DNA of 64,000 bases from Flavobacteriales bacterium UBA4110 (lineage in GTDB: Bacteria; Bacteroidota; Bacteroidia; Flavobacteriales; Weeksellaceae). Shown piece by piece: positions 50,436 through 58,109 of the stretch. Every line of letters begins with the position of its first letter. Within the stretch, counting starts at the first letter, position 1. The position numbers were made by a program, and so were the translations under genes. The notes beneath the pieces are model-generated. The model had not been told where the DNA came from, did not search any database, and saw nothing but the letters and a program-made list of their open reading frames with translations. The stretch covers positions 31,775 to 95,774 of the forward strand of contig DFXK01000014.1 in the NCBI GenBank assembly GCA_002383165.1. The letters are read 5' to 3'.

Positions 50436-51683
50436 ATGAAAAAAATATCAATATTCATCGTATTATTTCTTCTGTCCACTAATATTTTCGGACAAACAGA
50501 AGAACTTAATAAGCTCTTTGATAAATATCAGGACACAGAAGGTGTGACATCTATCAAGATTGCGAAGCCTATGTTCAAATTATTGAATAATCTTAAAATA
50601 GATGATGAAGAACTAGGCAAGATCCAACCACTTTTAGGCAAAGTTAACGGACTGAAAATGCTTGTTCTTGAGAAATCCGGAACATCCAAAAACCCGATTG
50701 TGAACGAAGGAAAAATTGAGAAAGATATCGCCGCATCGCTTAAAAATATGAAGTATGAAGAGCTGGTAACTGTAAACAGTAAAGATGCGAAGATCAAGTT
50801 TATGGCTCAGGATATTACAGCCAATGTGATGGATAATTTGATTCTTAACATTATGTCAGATGACAGCTCAGTTCTGATGATGCTGGACGGAAAAATCTCT
50901 ATGGATGATGTCAATAACCTGATGTCTGAAACAAAAAATGTCACTTCATTAAATCCGGTGTCTACTATCAAATCAGACAATGTCAATGTTGGAAGCGAAA
51001 GAAATGTTCCTGCCTTTAACGGAATAGAAACTTCTTCAGGTGTTGATGTAGAATTCACTCAAAGCCCAAAACAAAGTGTGGTTGTAAAAGTAGAGCCAGA
51101 AAAACAACAATACGTTATAACAGAAGTTGAAAACGGTATTTTGAAAATATTTGTAAGAAACAAAGGTATTAAGAATTTGAATTTCAATAGTCTAAAAGTA
51201 ATTGTTTCCGGGCCAAAATTATCAAAATTAATTACCAAATCTGGTTCGACTTTCAAAGCGATAAATCTGGTTAACGAGACTACTTTTGCAGCAAGCTGCT
51301 CATCTGGCTCTCAGGTTTCAGGAAACTTCAAAGTTTCTACAAACACGGCTTTGGAGGTTTCTTCTGGAGTAAGTGTGAAATTCAACCTTGAAACTAAATC
51401 TCTAGCTTTGGAAGCTAGCAGCGGAAGCTCAATCAAATTGACAGGAAAAGCAGATTCTGGAGTTTACAGCGCAAGTAGTGGAAGTTCTATCTCAGCAGGA
51501 GATTTCGTAACCAAATCTGCAGTTGTAGATGCCTCTTCCGGCTCAAGTGTGAAAATCAATACAACCGAAAGTTTAACAGCAAGCGCAACATCTGCCGCGT
51601 CTGTACAATACAGAGGGAATCCTTCTAAAGTGACCAAATCTGCAAGCGAAAGAACAGGTTCAACAATTAACTCAATCAACTAA
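50436..51683 (+). CDS. DUF4252 and head GIN domain (DUF2807) fusion protein
   Basis: A 415-residue secreted protein: signal peptide (about 1-20, ending FGQ), an N-terminal DUF4252 domain (about 20-160) and a C-terminal head-GIN beta-helix (about 190-400). The helix shows the typical run of short Ser/Gly repeats (SSGVDVEF, CSSGSQVSG, ASSGSSIKL). GIN proteins are probably surface or periplasmic adhesin-like structures; function unproven. It belongs to the ECF module and is followed by a stand-alone DUF4252 lipoprotein 11 nt downstream. Confidence 0.87.
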   Translation: MKKISIFIVLFLLSTNIFGQTEELNKLFDKYQDTEGVTSIKIAKPMFKLLNNLKIDDEELGKIQPLLGKVNGLKMLVLEKSGTSKNPIVNEGKIEKDIAASLKNMKYEELVTVNSKDAKIKFMAQDITANVMDNLILNIMSDDSSVLMMLDGKISMDDVNNLMSETKNVTSLNPVSTIKSDNVNVGSERNVPAFNGIETSSGVDVEFTQSPKQSVVVKVEPEKQQYVITEVENGILKIFVRNKGIKNLNFNSLKVIVSGPKLSKLITKSGSTFKAINLVNETTFAASCSSGSQVSGNFKVSTNTALEVSSGVSVKFNLETKSLALEASSGSSIKLTGKADSGVYSASSGSSISAGDFVTKSAVVDASSGSSVKINTTESLTASATSAASVQYRGNPSKVTKSASERTGSTINSIN

Positions 51684-51694
51684 AAACTAAAGCT

Positions 51695-52219
51695 ATGATA
51701 CGATTCTTGTACATCATTATTTTGACGATTGTCGGTTTTTTTCTTCAGTCGTGTATGGTTTCTCAAAATAAAGTTCACACAGACTTTTTTGATAATACAG
51801 GATTCAAAGAAAGTTCGACTTTTGTTAGTATTAATGTTCCTACTTTCTTGGCGAAATCCTATGTGAAAAATGCTTTGAGAGAAGACGGAGAAAGTCAGGA
51901 AGTAATAGACTTGGTAAAGAAAATCAGCGATGTAAAAGTTCTGATTGTTGAAAGTTCCAAAACACCTGTGAAAGCAGAATTTCAAAAATATTTGACCAAG
52001 AATAATTACGAAGAATGGATGTCTTTAAAACAACAAGGTCAATTGATTAGCATCAATGCACAACAATCAAAAGACTTAATTAAGCGAATGATAATCACAG
52101 TTAATGATGATAATGACCAAAGTATTTTCGTGGATGTGAAAGGGAAATTTTCGACGGATGACATCTCAAAAATTATCAACGCTACCGAAAAAAATCAAAT
52201 CAAAATTCATAGAAACTAA
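51695..52219 (+). CDS. DUF4252 lipoprotein
   Basis: A 174-residue lipoprotein with lipobox FLQSC (Cys about residue 19) and a DUF4252 domain (SVFVSINVPTF-like start, then KILVEKS-type core, here KVLIVESSKTP). It matches the N-terminal domain of the preceding fusion protein. Last gene of the sigma module; its terminator hairpin lies inside the 3' end of the convergent DUF1801 gene. Confidence 0.85.
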   Translation: MIRFLYIIILTIVGFFLQSCMVSQNKVHTDFFDNTGFKESSTFVSINVPTFLAKSYVKNALREDGESQEVIDLVKKISDVKVLIVESSKTPVKAEFQKYLTKNNYEEWMSLKQQGQLISINAQQSKDLIKRMIITVNDDNDQSIFVDVKGKFSTDDISKIINATEKNQIKIHRN

Positions 52220-52221
52220 AT

Positions 52222-52605
52222 TTAAATTGAACCACTAATTTGTAGTGGTTTTGTGCTTTGGAGAATCTTGGATTTTCTGTAATTCGCAATTTTATTAATT
52301 AATTCTAATGGAAGCTCTGAAGATAAAGGAATCTGAATAGCACCTTTTGAAGTCTTGTAATTTTCCAATTCTTTTTCAAAAACTACAATCGCTTCTGAAC
52401 CGGGATAAATCCCAATATGATTTTTGTAAACCGCAAAATGAATTAAGTTCTTGTTCTTAAATGTAAAAGTCGGCATCGCATATTTGATGCATTCCTCAAC
52501 TTTTGGAATTTTATTCTTAATCTCAGTTCTGATTTGTTCTAATTTCTCAACAATTTCTGTTTCAAAATCAGAAAAATAATCCTCAAAGTTTTTATAAATT
52601 TTCAT
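52222..52605 (-). CDS. DUF1801 domain protein
   Basis: A 127-residue cytoplasmic protein with the DUF1801/YdhG fold: ECIKYAMPTFTFKNKNLIHFAVYKNHIGIYPG and the C-terminal GAIQIPLSSELP. The family has been linked to iron chaperone-like roles in some bacteria, without proof here. It is 2 nt after the YciI gene and convergent with the DUF4252 gene (2-nt gap). Confidence 0.88.
   Translation of the reverse strand: MKIYKNFEDYFSDFETEIVEKLEQIRTEIKNKIPKVEECIKYAMPTFTFKNKNLIHFAVYKNHIGIYPGSEAIVVFEKELENYKTSKGAIQIPLSSELPLELINKIANYRKSKILQSTKPLQISGSI
52230..52252. terminator. Hairpin inside the 3' end of the DUF1801 gene
   Basis: AACCACTA/TAGTGGTT with a 5-nt loop then TTTTG. It lies 11 nt after the DUF4252 stop on the plus strand and within the last 10 codons of the convergent DUF1801 gene. 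Confidence 0.65.
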
Positions 52606-52607
52606 TT

Positions 52608-53063
52608 TTAGAAATGAACTTTGGTTATTTTATCGTGAGATTTTAGATAGAGTGGAAGAGCGGCCGAACCATACCATTTGTAAATTTCAACATCGAAGAT
52701 TCCTGATTTCACAGACGGGTCTGTCAAAACTAAACTTTCCGCTTCTTCTTTGGTTTTAGCATCGATAATGAAAATTCCTGAATAGTTATTATCATTTTTC
52801 TCCGCCATTGGTCCAGCGACAATCAGTTTTCCATCTTTTGCCAGTTTGTTGATGTTTTCCATATGACCTTTCATCAACTCAGCTTTCTTTGCTTTGTCCG
52901 TAATTTCAGCTTTTCCTTTTTTGAGAATCACGAGATAATAAGTCTTCATTCCATATTGGTCTGCGCCAAGAGAATCTGCCAGTTTTTGGTCAAATCCTTT
53001 GTTCTGGGCATTGAGGAATGCTGAAAATAGAATTAATGAGAAAATTGTAAATACGGATTTCAT
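52608..53063 (-). CDS. YciI family protein with signal peptide
   Basis: A 151-residue protein: signal peptide (about 1-19, ending NAQ), then a YciI-like ferredoxin-fold domain (YYLVILKKGKAE, GHMENINKLAKDGKLIVAGP, then GIFIIDAKTKEEAESLVLTDP). Most YciI proteins are cytoplasmic; a secreted form is typical of Bacteroidota. Function unknown. It has a good promoter at 53080-53108 and is followed by the DUF1801 gene. Confidence 0.87.
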   Translation of the reverse strand: MKSVFTIFSLILFSAFLNAQNKGFDQKLADSLGADQYGMKTYYLVILKKGKAEITDKAKKAELMKGHMENINKLAKDGKLIVAGPMAEKNDNNYSGIFIIDAKTKEEAESLVLTDPSVKSGIFDVEIYKWYGSAALPLYLKSHDKITKVHF

Positions 53064-53079
53064 TTTCTGAAGTTTTACT

Positions 53080-53108
53080 CAAATTTAGAATAAAAAATGA
53101 AACCTCAA
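53080..53108 (-). promoter_or_regulatory. Promoter of the YciI-DUF1801 operon
   Basis: On the minus strand TTG (53108-53106), 18 nt, TAAATTTG (53087-53080), 16 nt before the start codon. Confidence 0.72.
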
Positions 53109-53123
53109 ATTAGCATAAGACAA

Positions 53124-54329
53124 TTATCTTCGGAATTTGAAATACTCTGATAATTCGTGTTTTTTACCCTTGAGAAATGCAGAAGCCATTTCCATTCCGA
53201 TGACCGAAAATGTAATGCCGTTGCCACCAAAACCTAATACAAAGTAAGCACTTGGGAAATTGGGATGTTTTCCGATATAAGGCAATCCGTCTTTGGTTTC
53301 TCCGAAAGTTCCAGCCCAAACAAAATCGGTTCTAAAATTATTGTCAGGAAGATATTTGTCAAGTTTTTTAACTAATTTTTTTTCCTTGTCAAAAAGTAAA
53401 GAATCTCGTTTTTGCTCATCAACAAATTCTTCATCTTCGCCACCAATCAAGATTCTATTATCGTCTGTTGTCCGCATATAGATATAAGGTTCAGCTGTGT
53501 TCCAAACTAAAAGGTCGTTCAACTCTTTATGATTTTTCTCGTGTTGTTCGCCAACAATAGCATAGGTTGATAAAAGATTGACGAATTTGTCTTTGATGAT
53601 TTCTGTACTTTCGAAACCATTGCAAAAAATGACTTTTTTAGCTTTAATCGTGTTTCCGTAATCTGTTGTTGCTGTAACTCCGTTTTTCTTGTAATCGAAT
53701 TTGATAATATCGGTTTTATCGAAAATCTGCAATCCTTTTTTGTTATTATAATGCAAAATGTCTTGCGCCAGACAGAATGCGTCAATGCTTCCACCTTGTT
53801 CGGAAAGGATGCCGCCAAATGTATTTTCTATTTTGAATTGCTTTTTAATGTCGTCTTCCGAAAGCCATTTCAAAGGAAACTTCGCCGATTTTCTAGCCTC
53901 AAATTCTTTTTTCAAATCATCGACATCTTTTTTGAAAGCAGCAAAATAAAGCGATTGTTTTTTCTTGAAACCACAATCTGAATTGACTTCCTTCGCAATT
54001 TTCTGCAAATCGTCAATCGAATCATAACAAGCCCAATAAGATTTTTCTGCACCTTCTTTCCCAATCATTTCTGAGAGTTCAAAAAGCGGAACATCAATCT
54101 CATATTGCAACATAGAAGTCGTGGCACTTGTACTTCCGTTCCCAATTTCGCGTCGGTCCACCAAAACAGTTTTGTAGCCGTCTTTTATCATTTGATGAGC
54201 AAGAAGAGAACCTGTAATTCCGCCTCCGATGATAAGGATTTCTATTTCAATATTTTCTCGGAGTGATGGATAAGAATGTTTTAGTCCATCTTTTACTAGC
54301 CAAAATGGTTCGGGAGATTTTAGTTTCAT
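53124..54329 (-). CDS. FAD-dependent oxidoreductase (DAO/glycine oxidase type)
   Basis: A 401-residue flavoprotein with an N-terminal FAD motif IEILIIGGGITGSLLAHQMI (about residues 27-46), an ATG-like second motif and a C-terminal FGGNGITFSVIGME. It belongs to the D-amino-acid/glycine oxidase-like group with an unknown amine substrate; no Rieske domain is present. Upstream are inverted repeats CATATGAA/TTCATATG (54327-54334 with 54353-54360) and AATTGC-AAA-GCAATT (54363-54377), which could be operator sites. Confidence 0.9.
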   Translation of the reverse strand: MKLKSPEPFWLVKDGLKHSYPSLRENIEIEILIIGGGITGSLLAHQMIKDGYKTVLVDRREIGNGSTSATTSMLQYEIDVPLFELSEMIGKEGAEKSYWACYDSIDDLQKIAKEVNSDCGFKKKQSLYFAAFKKDVDDLKKEFEARKSAKFPLKWLSEDDIKKQFKIENTFGGILSEQGGSIDAFCLAQDILHYNNKKGLQIFDKTDIIKFDYKKNGVTATTDYGNTIKAKKVIFCNGFESTEIIKDKFVNLLSTYAIVGEQHEKNHKELNDLLVWNTAEPYIYMRTTDDNRILIGGEDEEFVDEQKRDSLLFDKEKKLVKKLDKYLPDNNFRTDFVWAGTFGETKDGLPYIGKHPNFPSAYFVLGFGGNGITFSVIGMEMASAFLKGKKHELSEYFKFRR

Positions 54330-54437
54330 ATGAAGATTTAGTAGTTTTAAAGTTCATATGTAATTGCAAAGCAATTTCATAGTTTTTTTATTCGATGTTT
54401 TTCCTAATCAAAAAGTAAACCGTTGGATTTTTTTGGA

Positions 54438-54476
54438 AAAAAAACCTCAAAGAAATCTCTGAGGTTTTTATTTTTA
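54438..54476. terminator. Terminator of icmF
   Basis: AAAAACCTCA/TGAGGTTTTT with a 10-nt loop; A- and T-runs on both sides. Confidence 0.9.
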
Positions 54477-54499
54477 AATAATTGGCGGGCGACCTTCGC

Positions 54500-57400
54500 C
54501 TACATATTTCTTCTGTACTTTCCACCCACTTCAAACAAAGCATTGGTAATCTGTCCAAGAGAACAATATTTCACGGCATCCATCATCACTTCGAATAAGT
54601 TTTGCTGGTTGATGGCTGCGTGCTGTAAAGTTTTCAAAGCTTCTGCAGATTTATCTTCATTAGACTTCTGGAAATTATGAAGCATTTCGATCTGGAATTG
54701 CTTTTCTTCCTCAGTCGAACGAATCACTTCTCCCGGACGAACCGTCGGTGAACCGTCTTTTCCTAAGAAAGTATTTACTCCAATGATTGGATATTCTCCT
54801 GTATGCTTCAGCCATTCGTAATGCATCGATTCTTCCTGGATTTTCGAACGTTGATACATCGTTTCCATTGCTCCAAGAACGCCACCTCTTTCCGTAATTC
54901 TGTCGAATTCGGTATACACAGCTTCTTCCACTAAATCCGTCAATTCTTCGATAATAAATGAACCTTGAAGCGGATTTTCGTTTTTCGCTAAACCTAATTC
55001 TTTATTAATAATTAACTGAATCGCCATTGCTCTTCTTACAGATTGCTCAGTCGGAGTCGTAATCGCCTCGTCATAAGCATTCGTGTGCAGTGAATTACAG
55101 TTATCGTAAATTGCATAAAGTGCCTGAAGAGTAGTTCTGATGTCATTAAAATCAATCTCCTGAGCGTGAAGCGAACGTCCTGAAGTTTGAATGTGATATT
55201 TCAACATCTGGCTTCTTTCGTCTGCTCCGTACTTCAGTTTCATTGCTTTTGCCCAGATTCTTCTTGCCACACGTCCGATTACTGAATATTCAGGGTCGAT
55301 TCCGTTGGAGAAGAAGAATGATAAGTTTGGCGCAAAATCATTGATATCCATTCCTCTTGACAGATAATATTCCACATAAGTGAAACCGTTTGCCAAGGTA
55401 AATGCCAACTGAGAAACCGGATTTGCTCCTGCTTCCGCAATGTGATATCCTGAAATGGAAACAGAGTAGAAGTTTCTTACTTTTTGTGTAATGAAATATT
55501 CCTGAACGTCACCCATTAATCTCAAAGCAAATTCCGTAGAGAAAATACAGGTATTCTGAGCCTGATCTTCTTTTAAAATATCAGCCTGAACGGTTCCACG
55601 AACGGTTGCGATAGTTTTAGCTTTAATTTCAGCATAAACATCCGCAGGAATAATTTCGTCACCTGTAATTCCTAATAATTTTAAACCTAAACCATTATTG
55701 GAAGGAGGTAATTCTCCGTTATATTTTGGTCTTGCTAAACCTTTATCATCGAATTTTTCCTTAAGCTTAGCCTCAACCTTAGCCTCAAGATTATTTTCAG
55801 CAATATATTTCTCAACATTTTGATCGATCGCAGCGTTCATAAAGAAAGCCAACAACATCGGAGCAGGTCCGTTGATTGTCATTGAAACTGAAGTCAATGC
55901 ATTAACCAAATCAAAACCTGAATATAGTTTTTTAGCATCATCTAAAGTTGCAATCGAAACTCCCGCATTTCCGATTTTACCGTAAATATCCGGTGGTAAA
56001 GCAGGATCTTGTCCATATAATGTTACCGAGTCGAATGCCGTTGATAAACGTTTTGCAGGCATTTCTGCAGAAACGTAGTGGAATCTTCTGTTGGTTCTTT
56101 CCGGGCCTCCTTCTCCGGCAAACATTCTCGTGGGATCTTCACCTGTTCTTTTGAAAGGATAAATTCCTGCTGTATAAGGGAAGCTCCCCGGAAGGTTTTC
56201 CTGACCTTTCCATTTGATTAAATCACCCCAATCGTTATATTTTGGTAACGCAATTTTTGGAATTCTTAAATGAGATAAAGATTCTGTTGAGGTTTCCACT
56301 TTAATTTCTTTTCCTCTTACGAAATAAGAATAAAACTCTTCGTGGAAAGCTTTTTTAGTATCATCCCAAGTTTTTAAGAAGTCAATATTTTCCTGTTGAA
56401 GTTCTTTTTCTGCCTTTTGATATTCAGCGTCTAAAGTTTCGTTGGAAATAATCTTTTTAACACCATCAATATGATACATTGTTCTCGCTAATTCAGCTTG
56501 TTTTTCAATGTTTGCATCATAAATTCTATTGTTTTCAACAATTTCAGATAAATAACGCACTCTTTTTGGAGGAATAATTGTTACTTCGTCTGTAATTTCC
56601 TGTTCAACAAAACCTTTTAGATCTAAATCAGCAAATTTATTATTGACTTTAGAAACCAGTCTGTTGTATAATTCAGTCGTTCCGTGATCATTGAACTGAG
56701 ATGCTTTTGTAGCATAAACCGGCATTTCATCCAACGGCTGTTCCCACAATAAATGGTTTCTCTGGAACTGTTTTCTAACCGCCTGAAGCGCATCAAGCGC
56801 TCCTCTTTTATCAGATTTATTTAAAGCCACCAAATCTGCATAATCCAACATATCGATTTTTTCCAACTGTGTAGAAGCTCCGTATTCAGGCGTCATCACG
56901 TACATTGAAACATCAGCAAAATCCGAAACTTCTGAACCTGATTGACCGATACCTGAAGTTTCTAAGATGATCACATCAGGATGAGCCAGTTTCAACACAT
57001 TTAATGCGGAATGAATGAACGGAGAAACCGAAACGTTGTTTTCTCTCGTCGCCATTGAACGCATATAAACTCTAGGATCATTGATCGCATTCATACGGAT
57101 TCTGTCTCCCAAAAGTGCACCTCCGGTTTTCTTTTTGGAAGGATCAATCGAGATGATAGCAATTTTTTTGTCGGTATTTGAACGTAAAAAACGTCTTACT
57201 AATTCGTCTGTTAAAGAAGATTTTCCGGCTCCACCAGTACCTGTAATACCGATAATCGGAATATTTAAATCCTTTGATTTTTCATCAATGGCAGCAACCA
57301 ATTCAGGTTTTTCTTCTGAAAAGTTTTCAACTGCTGAAATGATTTTGGCAATGCTTGTAGAATTTTCAAAACTAATTGAATCTAAATCTTGAACAGAAAC

Positions 57401-57847
57401 CTCTTTTCCTGTTGGGAAATCTGATCTTTTTACCAAATCGTCGATCATTCCCTGTAAACCAAGTTCACGACCGTCATCCGGGGAATAAATTCTGTCGATC
57501 CCGTAAGCCATAATATCTTCGATTTCTTCCGGCAGAATTACACCGCCACCGCCACCAAAAATTTTGATTTGCGGAGAATTTTTTTCTCTTAAAAGATCGT
57601 AGATGTATTTGAAATATTCGTTGTGCCCACCTTGATAGGAAGTTAGGGCAATCGCATTCGCATCTTCCTGAATAGCGGTATTTACAACTTCTTCTGCGGA
57701 TTTGTCGTGACCAAGGTGAATGACTTCGCACCCCGTTCCCTGGATTACACGGCGCATAATATTAATCGCAGCATCGTGACCGTCGAATAACGAGGCAGCC
57801 GTAACGATTCTTACTTTATTTGTAGGCGTATATTTTGTGCTTTCCAT
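54500..57847 (-). CDS. icmF: Fused isobutyryl-CoA mutase IcmF (B12 domain, GTPase chaperone, mutase)
   Basis: A 1115-residue fusion that rearranges acyl-CoA carbon skeletons using adenosylcobalamin. In order: B12-binding domain (about 10-150) with LFDGHDAAI giving the cobalt-ligand His (about residue 24); a MeaB-like GTPase (about 190-420) with P-loop GTGGAGKSS; a linker; and the mutase barrel (about 560-1090). The active-site stretches TAGIYPFKRTGEDPTRMFAG and SGRSLHAQEIDFNDI match IcmF rather than methylmalonyl-CoA mutase, so isobutyryl-/butyryl-CoA (or pivalyl-type) substrates are likely. A TATCTTTG -7 element lies at 57874-57867. Confidence 0.93.
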   Translation of the reverse strand: MESTKYTPTNKVRIVTAASLFDGHDAAINIMRRVIQGTGCEVIHLGHDKSAEEVVNTAIQEDANAIALTSYQGGHNEYFKYIYDLLREKNSPQIKIFGGGGGVILPEEIEDIMAYGIDRIYSPDDGRELGLQGMIDDLVKRSDFPTGKEVSVQDLDSISFENSTSIAKIISAVENFSEEKPELVAAIDEKSKDLNIPIIGITGTGGAGKSSLTDELVRRFLRSNTDKKIAIISIDPSKKKTGGALLGDRIRMNAINDPRVYMRSMATRENNVSVSPFIHSALNVLKLAHPDVIILETSGIGQSGSEVSDFADVSMYVMTPEYGASTQLEKIDMLDYADLVALNKSDKRGALDALQAVRKQFQRNHLLWEQPLDEMPVYATKASQFNDHGTTELYNRLVSKVNNKFADLDLKGFVEQEITDEVTIIPPKRVRYLSEIVENNRIYDANIEKQAELARTMYHIDGVKKIISNETLDAEYQKAEKELQQENIDFLKTWDDTKKAFHEEFYSYFVRGKEIKVETSTESLSHLRIPKIALPKYNDWGDLIKWKGQENLPGSFPYTAGIYPFKRTGEDPTRMFAGEGGPERTNRRFHYVSAEMPAKRLSTAFDSVTLYGQDPALPPDIYGKIGNAGVSIATLDDAKKLYSGFDLVNALTSVSMTINGPAPMLLAFFMNAAIDQNVEKYIAENNLEAKVEAKLKEKFDDKGLARPKYNGELPPSNNGLGLKLLGITGDEIIPADVYAEIKAKTIATVRGTVQADILKEDQAQNTCIFSTEFALRLMGDVQEYFITQKVRNFYSVSISGYHIAEAGANPVSQLAFTLANGFTYVEYYLSRGMDINDFAPNLSFFFSNGIDPEYSVIGRVARRIWAKAMKLKYGADERSQMLKYHIQTSGRSLHAQEIDFNDIRTTLQALYAIYDNCNSLHTNAYDEAITTPTEQSVRRAMAIQLIINKELGLAKNENPLQGSFIIEELTDLVEEAVYTEFDRITERGGVLGAMETMYQRSKIQEESMHYEWLKHTGEYPIIGVNTFLGKDGSPTVRPGEVIRSTEEEKQFQIEMLHNFQKSNEDKSAEALKTLQHAAINQQNLFEVMMDAVKYCSLGQITNALFEVGGKYRRNM

Positions 57848-57866
57848 TTCTTAAATCGATAGTTTC

Positions 57867-57874
57867 CAAAGATA
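57867..57874 (-). promoter_or_regulatory. -7 element of icmF
   Basis: TATCTTTG on the minus strand, 19 nt before the start codon; no good -33 TTG seen. Confidence 0.45.
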
Positions 57875-57933
57875 ATATTTTTTGGGAAATGGGAAAGAGT
57901 CAGAGGCTGGAAGTCAGAAGTCGGATGTTTTCG

Positions 57934-58102
57934 TAGCCCCGATTGGCTCTCATTTTATATTTTTAATTTTTGAATCGCCGAATCTCGTTCCTCGATTTGA
58001 CACGGCATCCTTTTTTGTGATGGCGCTGGCAAGCTTCGGAAAAGATCCTCAAGTTGTTTGCCATTACAAAAAAGATATAGTGGAAAGCGGGATTAAGCTC
58101 CT
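57934..58102 (-). repeat. Flavobacterial hairpin repeat, copy 2 (3' of the LRR gene)
   Basis: Read on the minus strand it starts 7 nt after the LRR gene stop with AGGAGCTTAATCCCGCTTTC, then a long hairpin (arms 58003-58026 and 58059-58083, including TGATGGC/GCCATTA and ACAAAAAAG pairings), and ends ATCGGGGCTA. It matches the blocks of the copies at 11898-12007 and 33545-33630. Beyond it (57893-57933) is a GA-rich stretch of imperfect direct repeats (GGAAGTCAGAAGTCGG). Together these fill the 262-nt gap before icmF. Confidence 0.7.
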
Positions 58103-58109
58103 GAAAAAA

